Positions 8,113 to 16,534 of a stretch of DNA of 64,000 bases are shown piece by piece. The notes under the pieces are model-generated. The model worked only from the letters and a program-made list of their open reading frames with translations. It did no database searches and was not told the origin of the DNA. The DNA is taken from contig NZ_MUGS01000015.1 of assembly GCF_002222055.1 (NCBI RefSeq), forward strand, positions 62,001 through 126,000, in the 5' to 3' direction. This DNA comes from Flavobacterium araucananum. GTDB taxonomy: Bacteria > Bacteroidota > Bacteroidia > Flavobacteriales > Flavobacteriaceae. A program made the translations under genes and the position numbers. Numbering within the stretch: position 1 is the first letter of the stretch; every line of letters starts with the position of its first letter.

Positions 8113-8529
8113 ATGCCAAGAATTCTCTCTATAGATTACGGACAAAAACGAACCGGAATTGCTGTAACTGACGAAATGCAAATTATAGCTTCAGGATTAA
8201 CCACAATCCCCACCAATACTTTGATAGATTTTTTGAAGGATTATTTTTCAAAAGAAAAGGTCGAAGCTGTTTTAATTGGTGAACCTAAACAAATGAACGG
8301 GCAACCATCACAAAGTGCTCCTGTAATTAAAGGTTTTGTAACACATTTTTCCAATATTTTCCCGGATATGAAAGTAGTTCGCATGGATGAGCGTTTTACT
8401 TCAAAAATGGCTTTTCAAACCATGATCGATAGCGGACTAAGTAAAAAGCAGCGTCAGAATAAAGCTTTGATCGATGAAATTTCGGCAACAATAATGCTTC
8501 AGGATTATCTTTCGTCGAAACGTTTTTAG
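8113..8529 (+). CDS. ruvX: Putative pre-16S rRNA nuclease / Holliday junction resolvase-like (YqgF/RuvX)
   Basis: A 138-residue RNase H-fold protein of normal family length. The first strand has ILSIDYGQKRTGIAVTD with the catalytic Asp. The middle has VLIGEPKQMNGQPSQSAP (the family motif around G-P/L-P-x-x-x-G). The C-terminal RMDERFTSKMA and LIDEISATIMLQDYL hold the remaining catalytic acids. In E. coli YqgF takes part in 16S rRNA 5' maturation; a resolvase role was proposed from the fold. In this group it often sits near def and DUF5606 genes, which here lie 4 kb downstream. Confidence 0.94.
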   Translation: MPRILSIDYGQKRTGIAVTDEMQIIASGLTTIPTNTLIDFLKDYFSKEKVEAVLIGEPKQMNGQPSQSAPVIKGFVTHFSNIFPDMKVVRMDERFTSKMAFQTMIDSGLSKKQRQNKALIDEISATIMLQDYLSSKRF

Positions 8530-8621
8530 ATTTTTTAACTTTCAAAGCCATAGCCTTTTATTTTTTAGAAAAACATAACTTTTATCATGTAATTTTAGTT
8601 TTTTTTTGCAATTATAAAAAG

Positions 8622-8629
8622 TACCTTTG
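8622..8629 (+). promoter_or_regulatory. Candidate -7 box of mqo
   Basis: TACCTTTG fits TAnnTTTG and lies 21 bp before the ATG at 8651. It makes the TTG at 8627 impossible as a translation start. Confidence 0.6.
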
Positions 8630-8650
8630 CACTTTAAAAACAATACTGTT

Positions 8651-10147
8651 ATGCCTAATGAAACAATACGTTCTAATAGTGATGTAGTACTAATTGGAGC
8701 GGGAATTATGAGTGCCACTCTTGGAGTGATTTTAAAAGAATTACAACCTGACATAAAAATTGAAATTTACGAAAGACTAGATGTTGCTGCTGCCGAAAGC
8801 TCTGATGCTTGGAATAATGCAGGAACGGGACATTCAGCTTTTTGTGAGCTAAATTACACTCCGGAAAAGGCTGACGGAAGTATTGATCCTAAGAAAGCAG
8901 TAAGTATAGCAGAATCGTTCGAGATTTCTCGTCAGTTTTGGTCTTACTTAGTGCAACAAAATAAAGTACCATCTCCCGAAAATTTTATCAAAAGCGTTCC
9001 TCACATGAGTTTTGTTTGGGGAGAAAAAAACGTAAAATACCTTAAAAAGCGTTTTGAGGCTTTGCAAAGTAATCCTATTTTTTCTCAAATGGAATTTAGT
9101 TCTGATTTTGAAAAGCTTAAAGAATGGATGCCACTAGTTATGGAAGGCAGAGACGCTAACGATAAATTAGCAGCTACTCACATGGAAATTGGTACCGATG
9201 TAAATTTTGGAGCTTTGACCAGAAGTATGTTTAATTATTTAGAAAAACTAGACGGTGTTTCTTTATACTTTAATCACGAAGTAACCAAATTAAAACAACG
9301 TGATGACAAGTCATGGAGAATAAAAATTACAGATATCGCTACAGGTCAAAAACGTAAAGCCTATACCAAATTTGTATTTATTGGTGCAGGTGGAGGTTCA
9401 TTGCCATTATTAGAAAAAGCAAACGTTCCTGAAGGAAACGGTTATGGCGGTTTCCCGGTAAGCGGACAATGGTTAAAATGTACAAATCCTGAAATTATTG
9501 CTAAACATCAGGCAAAAGTTTACGGAAAAGCTAGCGTTGGAGCACCTCCAATGTCTGTTCCTCATATTGATACTCGTGTAATTGATGGTGAAAAAGCATT
9601 GCTTTTTGGACCTTTTGCAGGATTTTCGACTCGTTTCTTAAAAAATGGTTCTTACCTGGATTTACCATTATCTATAAAAGCAAATAACCTGATTCCGATG
9701 TTATCAGCCGGATTTCATAATATACCATTGACCAAATATCTAATCGAGCAAGTTCGTCAGTCTCCAAAAGACAGAATGAATGCACTACGTGAATATTTGC
9801 CAACAGCACGTTCTAAAGATTGGAAATTAGAAAGAGCGGGGCAACGTGTTCAGGTAATTAAAAAAGATGAAAAAGAGGGTGGAGTTTTAGAATTTGGTAC
9901 AGAAGTAATTAATACACACGACGGAACTTTGGCAGTATTATTAGGGGCTTCTCCCGGAGCATCGACAGCAGTTGCAATTATGATCGATTTGATTAGCAGA
10001 TGTTTTACCAGCCAAATTAAAACACCGGAATGGGAAGCGAAAATGAAAAACATGATTCCTTCTTACGGGCAAACTTTAAATGATAAACCAGAGCTTTTGA
10101 CAGAACTTAGAAAACATACTTCAGAAGTTTTAAAACTAAATAACTAA
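8651..10147 (+). CDS. mqo: Malate:quinone oxidoreductase
   Basis: A 498-residue FAD enzyme that oxidises malate to oxaloacetate and passes the electrons to the quinone pool, bypassing NAD malate dehydrogenase in the TCA cycle. I chose the ATG at 8651 because the -7 box overlaps the longer TTG start. The dinucleotide fold is VVLIGAGIMSATLG (residues 12-25). The family motifs SSDAWNNAGTGHSAFCELNYTP, ALTRSMF and the C-terminal LLGASPGASTAVAIM are all present. It is peripheral on the inner membrane, with no membrane helix. It would supply quinol to the cbb3 oxidase encoded 11 kb downstream. Confidence 0.96.
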   Translation: MPNETIRSNSDVVLIGAGIMSATLGVILKELQPDIKIEIYERLDVAAAESSDAWNNAGTGHSAFCELNYTPEKADGSIDPKKAVSIAESFEISRQFWSYLVQQNKVPSPENFIKSVPHMSFVWGEKNVKYLKKRFEALQSNPIFSQMEFSSDFEKLKEWMPLVMEGRDANDKLAATHMEIGTDVNFGALTRSMFNYLEKLDGVSLYFNHEVTKLKQRDDKSWRIKITDIATGQKRKAYTKFVFIGAGGGSLPLLEKANVPEGNGYGGFPVSGQWLKCTNPEIIAKHQAKVYGKASVGAPPMSVPHIDTRVIDGEKALLFGPFAGFSTRFLKNGSYLDLPLSIKANNLIPMLSAGFHNIPLTKYLIEQVRQSPKDRMNALREYLPTARSKDWKLERAGQRVQVIKKDEKEGGVLEFGTEVINTHDGTLAVLLGASPGASTAVAIMIDLISRCFTSQIKTPEWEAKMKNMIPSYGQTLNDKPELLTELRKHTSEVLKLNN

Positions 10148-10170
10148 GCTCATATTTTTTATAATAAATC

Positions 10171-10200
10171 ACAAATCCAGATGAATTAATCTGGATTTGT
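10171..10200. terminator. Shared bidirectional terminator, overlapping the FUSC stop codon
   Basis: A 12-bp perfect stem (10171-10182 with 10189-10200) around a 6-nt loop. The TAA stop of the minus-strand FUSC gene lies in the loop and stem, so the last codons form one arm. It sits 23 bp after the mqo stop. Confidence 0.8.
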
Positions 10201-12408
10201 TGCTTTAAATTCTTCTGTGATTTTCAAGATCTTTTCAGTCAGATTACTCATCCAGATCAATTGCTCAATAACCATTTGAGCTTCCTGCATCTTGGCCTGA
10301 CGCGTTTCTTTATCTAATTCATCATCTTGCGCTAAACGGGTAAAATTGACTCGCTTAAGTTCTTCAAACTGCAAAATGACATCTTCCTTGTCAAAAAAAG
10401 TATCTGTTAAGATTGTCTCGTTTCGCAAAACAGCAATAGAATGATCTAAATTTAAAAGTATCGTTTTTATAATATAATTAAAAGATTCTGAAGCTGATGT
10501 GGTTTGGTGCGATTGAATATAAGTCGATAAAGAGGCCAAAGCGGACAATATCGAATGATTTAATACCACCAGTTTATTGACAAGGGGCAATGTTTTTTGC
10601 TTAGATTTTGGTTCCTGCATCATACGCTGAAATGACGTCATCAAATTACCAATTTCAACAAAAGCATTTTTTCTCGCCAAACGGTATGCAGTAGGAATCT
10701 CTCCTTTTTTATTATAAAAATCGGCAATTTCTTTAAGATAATTTCTATTGGCACGAATCGAATTTTCGATATGTATTGGGGTATTGATAAACTCCCATGC
10801 CGGCCATAAAAACTGGTTGGCTAAAAATGCCAAAGTAGCTCCGGCTAAAGTATCCAGAACGCGAAACTGAATAACTTTGACAACATCAGGAGTTAAAATT
10901 CCGTAAATAAAAACCACATACATCGTAACAAAAGTGGCACTTACCTTATAGTTAATCTGAGTAAAAGAGATACCAAGAAGCATACAAACAATAGATAATA
11001 TACTAAGTGCAAAATGATTCTGGATAACAGAAACAATTCCAAAAGCTAGTAATCCTCCCAGAATAGTTCCAAAAATCCTGTTATACGATCGTTCTTTTGT
11101 TAAGCCATAACCCGGACGCATGATCACGACAATCGTTAATAAAATCCAATAGACGTTTTGAAAAGGTAAAAGTTGACCAATCACAAAACCTATCAAAATT
11201 GTAATCGTTAATCGCAACGAATGCCTGAAAATAGAAGACGAATAGCTTAAGTTTTCGATTAAAGTACGCAACGGATAATATTGTGGTGTCAGGAATTTTT
11301 CTAACTCTTTGTCCTTATCATTTAATTTAAAAGATTGCATTGCGAGCGAAAAAGCACGTTGTATAATTTTTATTTTTCCAACCTGATTTCTGGCATATTT
11401 CAGCATATTGGTCAGCATCAAAACACCTTCTGCTGCTTCCTCCTTACCTAAAGTTTTTTCGTAGTCAAAAATGGCAAATTCAAGAGCGTCCAGTTCATTC
11501 TTTAAATCATTTTTATCAATGTAAATACTAATATTATGCACATTTTTAGACAGTTTCTTTAAAGTCGATGCCAGTTTATAAGCTACATTTTGATACGTTC
11601 GGAGTACATCAGGATGTTTCGCAAATTTTTCATGTAGTTTGCTGTGATCAAATGAAGTATATAAGGCGAGTTCCTGAATCTCTACTAAGGTGATAAAAAC
11701 AAGTAACATTTTTCGGTTCTGACTTGTAGTTCCCGAGGCATTTTGATTGCCAATAAGCATTTTTCTTAAATCTTCATGAATCAGGTTCAGATCGACCTGA
11801 ACACCGAGCTGTTTTTCGATAATCGCTTCTCTATTGGCTTCGGGGCTCCATAAATCACCTCTTAATTTTAAATATTTTGCGGTTAGTTTTATGCCTTCAG
11901 CAATTTGCAATTCGACATATTTATAAGGTTGTACAAAATGAAATACAAGAGATACTACTAAATAGAGTATTCCTCCAATGAATATAAATCCGGAATATTC
12001 AAAAGCTTCCCAACCTTGGTGCAAATGTCCAAAAGAGAGGGATATAGATAATAAAGCAGAGAAGGATACCAAAGTAGCACGTTGCCCGTATACGGAAATC
12101 ATCGAGCATAAAAAAAGTAAAAAACCTAAAAAAGGATAAAACAAAAAAGGATACGGATAGGCAAGATTTACCAATAAATTTACACCGGAGACAATAAACG
12201 ACGCTACAATAAGTCCTTTGATTTTATGACCTAGGGAACTAGGGACATCACTGGGGTAGGTATAAAATGCACCCAAAGCAATTGTAAAACCTATTTCGAA
12301 ATGGCCGAGGAAATTCAAAATTAAAACCGGAACAACAGAAGCAATAGTTACTTTAGAGGCGTTTAAAAAAGAAGTACTGTTCGTAAATTTCGAGATGCGA
12401 TTAAACAT
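10186..12408 (-). CDS. FUSC/YccS-family inner membrane protein
   Basis: A 740-residue protein from the ATG at 12408 (MFNRISKF); the longer frame starts with TTG and adds 24 residues. The architecture is a duplication: five to six membrane helices in the first 150 residues, a cytoplasmic domain of about 200, then a second block of helices (about residues 385-520, with SLRLTITILIGFVIGQLLPF and RSYNRIFGTILGG), then a second cytoplasmic domain. The RxxxRxxGTxxGG motif is the FUSC/ArAE signature. Relatives are aromatic acid efflux proteins (AaeB) and YccS of unknown function. A role in export of toxic carboxylates is possible but unproved. It is convergent with mqo and shares its terminator. Confidence 0.88.
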   Translation of the reverse strand: MFNRISKFTNSTSFLNASKVTIASVVPVLILNFLGHFEIGFTIALGAFYTYPSDVPSSLGHKIKGLIVASFIVSGVNLLVNLAYPYPFLFYPFLGFLLFLCSMISVYGQRATLVSFSALLSISLSFGHLHQGWEAFEYSGFIFIGGILYLVVSLVFHFVQPYKYVELQIAEGIKLTAKYLKLRGDLWSPEANREAIIEKQLGVQVDLNLIHEDLRKMLIGNQNASGTTSQNRKMLLVFITLVEIQELALYTSFDHSKLHEKFAKHPDVLRTYQNVAYKLASTLKKLSKNVHNISIYIDKNDLKNELDALEFAIFDYEKTLGKEEAAEGVLMLTNMLKYARNQVGKIKIIQRAFSLAMQSFKLNDKDKELEKFLTPQYYPLRTLIENLSYSSSIFRHSLRLTITILIGFVIGQLLPFQNVYWILLTIVVIMRPGYGLTKERSYNRIFGTILGGLLAFGIVSVIQNHFALSILSIVCMLLGISFTQINYKVSATFVTMYVVFIYGILTPDVVKVIQFRVLDTLAGATLAFLANQFLWPAWEFINTPIHIENSIRANRNYLKEIADFYNKKGEIPTAYRLARKNAFVEIGNLMTSFQRMMQEPKSKQKTLPLVNKLVVLNHSILSALASLSTYIQSHQTTSASESFNYIIKTILLNLDHSIAVLRNETILTDTFFDKEDVILQFEELKRVNFTRLAQDDELDKETRQAKMQEAQMVIEQLIWMSNLTEKILKITEEFKATNPD

Positions 12409-12529
12409 ATAGTGAGGTTTACAAACAAAAGTACGAATTAATTTGGCATAATTATGGATGAGATTTTGAGCAGAAAGCAAAAATTATCATATAATATAGC
12501 TTTAGAATTATTCATTGACTATTTTTTAC

Positions 12530-12537
12530 TATTTTTG
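12530..12537 (+). promoter_or_regulatory. Candidate -7 box of def
   Basis: TATTTTTG fits TAnnTTTG, about 60 bp before the def ATG. Confidence 0.45.
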
Positions 12538-12600
12538 CCAGCTGAATTATGAGAACTATATTCAGGAGTTTTCAGTAGATAATACATTAAATTAATACAA

Positions 12601-13191
12601 ATGATTTTACCAATTGTAGGATATGGTGATCCTGTTTTAAGAAAAGTGGGAGAGGCGATTACGCCAGAACATCCAAACTTAAAAGAAACAATAGCAAACA
12701 TGTATGAAACCATGTATCACGCTTACGGAGTAGGACTTGCCGCACCGCAAGTAGGTATGCCGATTCGTTTGTTTGTGATAGATACTACTCCTTTTAGTGA
12801 TGACGATGATTTACCATCAGAAGAACAAAAAGATTTAAAAGGTTTCAAAAAGACTTTTATAAATGCTAAAATTGTTAAAGAAGAAGGCGAAGAGTGGAGT
12901 TTTAATGAAGGTTGTCTTAGTATTCCTGACGTACGCGAAGATGTTTATAGAAAACCAACCGTTACGATCGAATATTGTGAAGAGGATTTTGTAATGAAAA
13001 CAGAAGTTTTTGATGGTTTGATTGCCAGAGTTATCCAGCATGAATATGACCATATAGAAGGTGTTTTGTTTACAGATAAAATATCTACTTTAAAAAAACG
13101 TTTGATTCAAAAGAAATTAAAAAATATTACCGAGGGCAAGACGTTTCAGGAATATAGAATGAAATTTGCTGCTGCTAAAAAAGGGAGATAA
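12601..13191 (+). CDS. def: Peptide deformylase
   Basis: A 196-residue metalloenzyme that removes the formyl group from the initiator methionine of new proteins. All three motifs are present: GVGLAAPQVG (residues 41-50), EGCLSIP (with the metal Cys), and QHEYDHIEG (the HExxH metal site with the catalytic Glu). The acidic insertion between motifs 1 and 2 is usual for Bacteroidota. It is followed after 67 bp by the DUF5606 gene, a pairing common in this group. Confidence 0.97.
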   Translation: MILPIVGYGDPVLRKVGEAITPEHPNLKETIANMYETMYHAYGVGLAAPQVGMPIRLFVIDTTPFSDDDDLPSEEQKDLKGFKKTFINAKIVKEEGEEWSFNEGCLSIPDVREDVYRKPTVTIEYCEEDFVMKTEVFDGLIARVIQHEYDHIEGVLFTDKISTLKKRLIQKKLKNITEGKTFQEYRMKFAAAKKGR

Positions 13192-13258
13192 TTGATCTGA
13201 GAAATCAGAAGCAATAAAAATATAATAAATCAAATTCTTAATACTAATTTTAATAAAC

Positions 13259-13744
13259 ATGAATTTAGAGAAAATTTTAGCCATTTCTGGGAAACCAGGT
13301 TTATATGTATTGAAAGTGCAAACTCGTACAGGTTTTGTGGCAGAATCATTGACAGACGGAAAAAAAATTACTGTTAACCTGAAAAGTAACGTAAGTTTAT
13401 TATCAGAGATTTCTATTTATACCTACGACGGAGAAAAACCATTGACTGAAGTAATGCAACGTATTGCAACTAAAGAAAATAAAGGTCAGGCTATTTCTCA
13501 TAAAGAAGATAATGCTACACTGGCAGCTTACTTTAAAGAAATTCTATCTGATTATGATGAAGAAAGAGTTTATCCTTCTGATATCAAAAAAGTTTTAAAC
13601 TGGTACAATACACTTCAGGCAAAAGGACTAGTTACTGATTTAGCTCCGGCTGCTGCTGAAACTACAGAAGAAACTCCGGTTGTTGAAGAAAAACCAAAAA
13701 AAGCTCCGGCTGCTAAAAAAGCAAAAGCTAAAAAAGAAGAATAG
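13259..13744 (+). CDS. DUF5606 domain protein
   Basis: A 161-residue protein found next to def in Bacteroidota. Residues 1-125 form the conserved domain (MNLEKILAISGKPGLYVL at the start, then TLAAYFKEILSDYDEERVYPSDIKKVLNWYN). Residues 128-161 are a low-complexity tail of Ala, Pro, Glu and Lys that ends very basic (KKAPAAKKAKAKKEE), perhaps a nucleic-acid or ribosome contact. No signal or membrane segment. Function unknown; the constant position after def suggests a link to translation, which is inference. Confidence 0.9.
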   Translation: MNLEKILAISGKPGLYVLKVQTRTGFVAESLTDGKKITVNLKSNVSLLSEISIYTYDGEKPLTEVMQRIATKENKGQAISHKEDNATLAAYFKEILSDYDEERVYPSDIKKVLNWYNTLQAKGLVTDLAPAAAETTEETPVVEEKPKKAPAAKKAKAKKEE

Positions 13745-13768
13745 TAATTTTCTACCTTCAAAAATAAT

Positions 13769-13808
13769 AATCCTGCTAAGAAATTTTTCCTGGCAGGATT
13801 TTTTATTT
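13769..13808 (+). terminator. Terminator of the def-DUF5606 operon
   Basis: AATCCTGC (13769-13776) pairs with GCAGGATT (13793-13800), followed by a T run. Confidence 0.8.
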
Positions 13809-13998
13809 GTACCCGTTTAGAAATATTTATGATTTTCTAAACGTAATAACTAAAATTTAAAATTTAATTTTGTAGGAAATTATTTATATTGTTTCGCTTT
13901 AGCCAAAAAGAATTTCATTTCAGAATAGGCACTTTTAATTTTTAAAAGGTTGAGATAATGTTGGTGATTTTTATGAAAATTAATTTTAAATAAAAAAA

Positions 13999-14775
13999 AT
14001 GAAAAAAGAGATTACAAAAATTTTGCTTGGATTTGCACTGATCACTCTTATGGGATGTGATAATAGTAAATCTGATAAAAAACCCGTAGAACCTGAAAAG
14101 CATTGGAATTATGAAGGGGAAACCGGACCCGAACATTGGTCAGAAATTGATCAGAACGATTGCGGCGGCAGTGCACAATCGCCTATCGATATCGTAGAAA
14201 CGGTAACAGATGAAACATTAAAACCAATTGAGTTTCATTATAGCCCCGAAACAAAAATACATGATGTTGTAAATAATGGGCATTCTATTCAGTTTGATTT
14301 CGAAGAGGGTGATTACATAACCCTTAACGGAGACAAATACAATCTGAAACAATTTCATTTTCATGAACCAGCAGAACATACTATTCGAGGAATTAGATAT
14401 CCGTTAGTAATTCACATGGTACATATGAATAGTGAAGGTAAGTATGCAGTAGTTGCAATTATGGCAAAAGAAAGCAAAGAGAACAGCGAAACTTTTGATT
14501 TTCTTGACAAATATTTACCTGTCAAAGTTAATGAGACCATAGAGGTAAAAGATGTTTTTAATTTAAATAACGTCTTACCGGAAAATCAAACGTATTATAC
14601 CTATACAGGTTCACTTACCACTCCGCCTTGTACAGAAGGAGTGCAATGGTATATTTTTAAAAACCCGGTAGATGTATCTTTAAAAATGATTGAAGACTTA
14701 AGAAAAATAATGCCTGTCAATAATTTTAGAAATGTCCAACAATTAAATGGGCGAGTAATAAAAGAATCAATATAA
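13999..14775 (+). CDS. Alpha-class carbonic anhydrase, lipoprotein
   Basis: A 258-residue enzyme interconverting CO2 and bicarbonate. Residues 1-20 form a lipoprotein signal with lipobox LMGC (Cys20). The charged residues after the cysteine (DNSKSDKK) resemble signals for surface exposure in Bacteroidota. Alpha-CA motifs follow: HWNYEGETGPEHWSEI, QSPIDI, the zinc histidines in KQFHFHEPAEH and VIHMVHMN, and TGSLTTPPCTEGVQW. Cys in NDCGG and in PPCTEG can form the conserved disulfide. It stands alone between two terminators. Confidence 0.94.
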   Translation: MKKEITKILLGFALITLMGCDNSKSDKKPVEPEKHWNYEGETGPEHWSEIDQNDCGGSAQSPIDIVETVTDETLKPIEFHYSPETKIHDVVNNGHSIQFDFEEGDYITLNGDKYNLKQFHFHEPAEHTIRGIRYPLVIHMVHMNSEGKYAVVAIMAKESKENSETFDFLDKYLPVKVNETIEVKDVFNLNNVLPENQTYYTYTGSLTTPPCTEGVQWYIFKNPVDVSLKMIEDLRKIMPVNNFRNVQQLNGRVIKESI

Positions 14776-14790
14776 TTATTATCACCAAAA

Positions 14791-14819
14791 AAAGAGGGTC
14801 GAAAGACCTTCTTTTTTTT
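14791..14819 (+). terminator. Terminator of the carbonic anhydrase gene
   Basis: AAAGAGGGTC (14791-14800), a GAAA tetraloop, then GACCTTCTTT with one G-U pair and a run of T. Confidence 0.8.
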
Positions 14820-14851
14820 GCATATAAAAGCACTTAATTAATAAAATAAAT

Positions 14852-14859
14852 TAATTTTG
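14852..14859 (+). promoter_or_regulatory. Candidate -7 box of mazG
   Basis: TAATTTTG fits TAnnTTTG, 19 bp before the mazG ATG. Confidence 0.5.
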
Positions 14860-14878
14860 ATGTTATATAAAACACAAC

Positions 14879-15649
14879 ATGAGCAAAGAACTTCAACTTA
14901 AGGCATTCGAGCGATTATTAATTATCATGGATGAACTTCGTGAGCAATGTCCCTGGGATAAAAAACAAACTTTGCAAACCCTGAGACACCTTACGATCGA
15001 AGAAACCTACGAGTTGGGAGATGCTATTCTCGATAATGATTTAAATGAAGTAAAAAAAGAATTAGGCGATTTGTTACTGCATATTGTTTTTTATGCAAAA
15101 ATAGGCTCAGAAACCAATGATTTTGATATCGCAGATGTTTGCAATGAGATTTGCGAAAAATTAATTCACCGTCATCCTCACATTTATAGTGATACAGTTG
15201 TAAAAGATGAAGAAGAAGTAAAGCAAAATTGGGAAAAATTAAAGCTTAAAGAAGGAAAAAAATCAGTTCTGGAAGGTGTGCCAAGAAGTTTACCGGCTTT
15301 GGTAAAAGCAAGCCGAATTCAGGATAAGGTAAAAGGTGTAGGCTTTGATTGGGAAGAACCACATCAGGTTTGGGACAAAGTACAAGAAGAATTAGAAGAA
15401 TTGCAAGTAGAAGTGAGATCAGGTGATCAGGATAAAATTGAAGCCGAATTTGGGGATGTTTTATTTTCTATGATCAATTATGCCCGTTTTCTAAATGTAA
15501 ATCCCGAAGATGCTCTGGAACGTACCAATAAAAAATTTATAAAGCGTTTTCAATATCTGGAAAGCAAAGCTGGTCAATTAGGAAAACCTTTAATGGATAT
15601 GACTTTGGCAGAAATGGATGTATTCTGGAACGAAGCTAAAAAGCTCTGA
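14879..15649 (+). CDS. mazG: Nucleoside triphosphate pyrophosphohydrolase MazG
   Basis: A 256-residue protein of the all-alpha NTP pyrophosphatase family, with two MazG domains. The first has CPWDKKQTLQTLRHLTIEETYEL and the metal-binding GDLLLHIVFYA. The second has EELEELQVEV and AEFGDVLFSMINYAR. It hydrolyses (d)NTPs to monophosphates and pyrophosphate, cleaning the nucleotide pool; in E. coli it also affects ppGpp. Length matches the two-domain form. Its stop directly abuts the stop of the convergent Crp/Fnr gene, with no base between. Confidence 0.95.
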   Translation: MSKELQLKAFERLLIIMDELREQCPWDKKQTLQTLRHLTIEETYELGDAILDNDLNEVKKELGDLLLHIVFYAKIGSETNDFDIADVCNEICEKLIHRHPHIYSDTVVKDEEEVKQNWEKLKLKEGKKSVLEGVPRSLPALVKASRIQDKVKGVGFDWEEPHQVWDKVQEELEELQVEVRSGDQDKIEAEFGDVLFSMINYARFLNVNPEDALERTNKKFIKRFQYLESKAGQLGKPLMDMTLAEMDVFWNEAKKL

Positions 15650-16330
15650 TTATTCGGCCATTTTTTTTAATGCTTTAATATTTTTAAGCATAATTTTTTT
15701 TCCCACTAATTCAATCAATTCCAGTTTATTAAAGTCTGATAATAACCGTATACAACTTTCTGTAGCTGTACCAATAATACCGGCAAGTTCTTCTCTTGTA
15801 AGTTGAACTTTTAGGGTTTTATCTGCACTTTCACCAAAAGCGTCGTGCAATTGCAATAAGGTTTCGGCTAAACGTTGTTTTACTGTTTTTTGAACTAAAG
15901 CAATTTTATCGTTTTCAGATTCTTTTAAATCTTCGCAAACAGATTGCATCAAATTCATCGAGAACTGATTATTGTTATTAAAGAAGTGTAAAATCTCGTT
16001 TTTCGGAATAAAACAAACTTCCATATCGGCAACTGCTTTTGCAGATAAATTCGCAGGTTCATTGCTAATCATAGAGCGTTGCCCTAAAAGTTCGCCCGAT
16101 TGTACCAGTTTTACAATCTGATCTTTTCCATTTGCACTTAATTTAGAGAGTTTTCCAACACCATCTTTGATACAAAAAACGCCATTAGTTACTTCGCCTT
16201 CTTCAAAAATGGATTCCCCTTTTTTAATTTTGTAGGTAGTCTTACTATTAGCCAATTTTACAACTTCCTCTTTATTAAGTGCTTTAAGAGAAGAAAGTTG
16301 TCGTACGATGCATTGATCACATTTATTCAT
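15650..16330 (-). CDS. Crp/Fnr-family transcription regulator, likely oxygen-responsive
   Basis: A 226-residue protein from the ATG at 16330. The longer frame (16369) starts upstream of a -7 box at 16348-16355 and would not be transcribed. Residues 20-115 form a cyclic-nucleotide-like beta-roll; residues 148-215 a winged helix with recognition helix TESCIRLLSDF. Cys4, Cys7 and Cys106 align with cysteines 20, 23 and 122 of E. coli FNR. The position of FNR Cys29 is Ser13. The recognition helix keeps the Glu and Arg that read the GA of a TTGAT/ATGAT half-site. It is next to the cbb3 block and is the probable activator at the four palindromes reported here. Other cysteines: 53, 132, 193. Confidence 0.9.
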   Translation of the reverse strand: MNKCDQCIVRQLSSLKALNKEEVVKLANSKTTYKIKKGESIFEEGEVTNGVFCIKDGVGKLSKLSANGKDQIVKLVQSGELLGQRSMISNEPANLSAKAVADMEVCFIPKNEILHFFNNNNQFSMNLMQSVCEDLKESENDKIALVQKTVKQRLAETLLQLHDAFGESADKTLKVQLTREELAGIIGTATESCIRLLSDFNKLELIELVGKKIMLKNIKALKKMAE

Positions 16331-16347
16331 GGCAAAAAAATTTACTG

Positions 16348-16355
16348 CAAAATTA
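16348..16355 (-). promoter_or_regulatory. -7 box of the Crp/Fnr gene
   Basis: TAATTTTG on the minus strand, 17 bp before the ATG at 16330. No Fnr-type palindrome at the activating distance, so the regulator gene looks constitutive. Confidence 0.55.
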
Positions 16356-16467
16356 ACCAATATTCGCATTGCTAGGTATTATTATTCCTTAAAAAAAGCA
16401 GAAAAAAACTATTATTTCAATTTGCCGATTTTATTTCGCTAAATTTAGAATTCGATTTCGTTGTAAT

Positions 16468-16511
16468 ATGATAAATATCATTTTTATAATCTCTCGTTTT
16501 TTTAACATTTG
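16468..16511 (+). promoter_or_regulatory. Fnr-type box plus -7 region of ccoI
   Basis: ATGATAAATATCAT (16468-16481, centre 16474.5). A weak -7 box AACATTTG is at 16504-16511; its TTTG begins 33.5 bp from the palindrome centre. This is the same geometry as at ccoS, hemN and the PAS gene. Transcription would start near 16516, which excludes the GTG at 16511 and leaves the ATG at 16535 as the ccoI start. Confidence 0.75.
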
Positions 16512-16534
16512 TGGCATCAAAAAAAGCAAATTTT

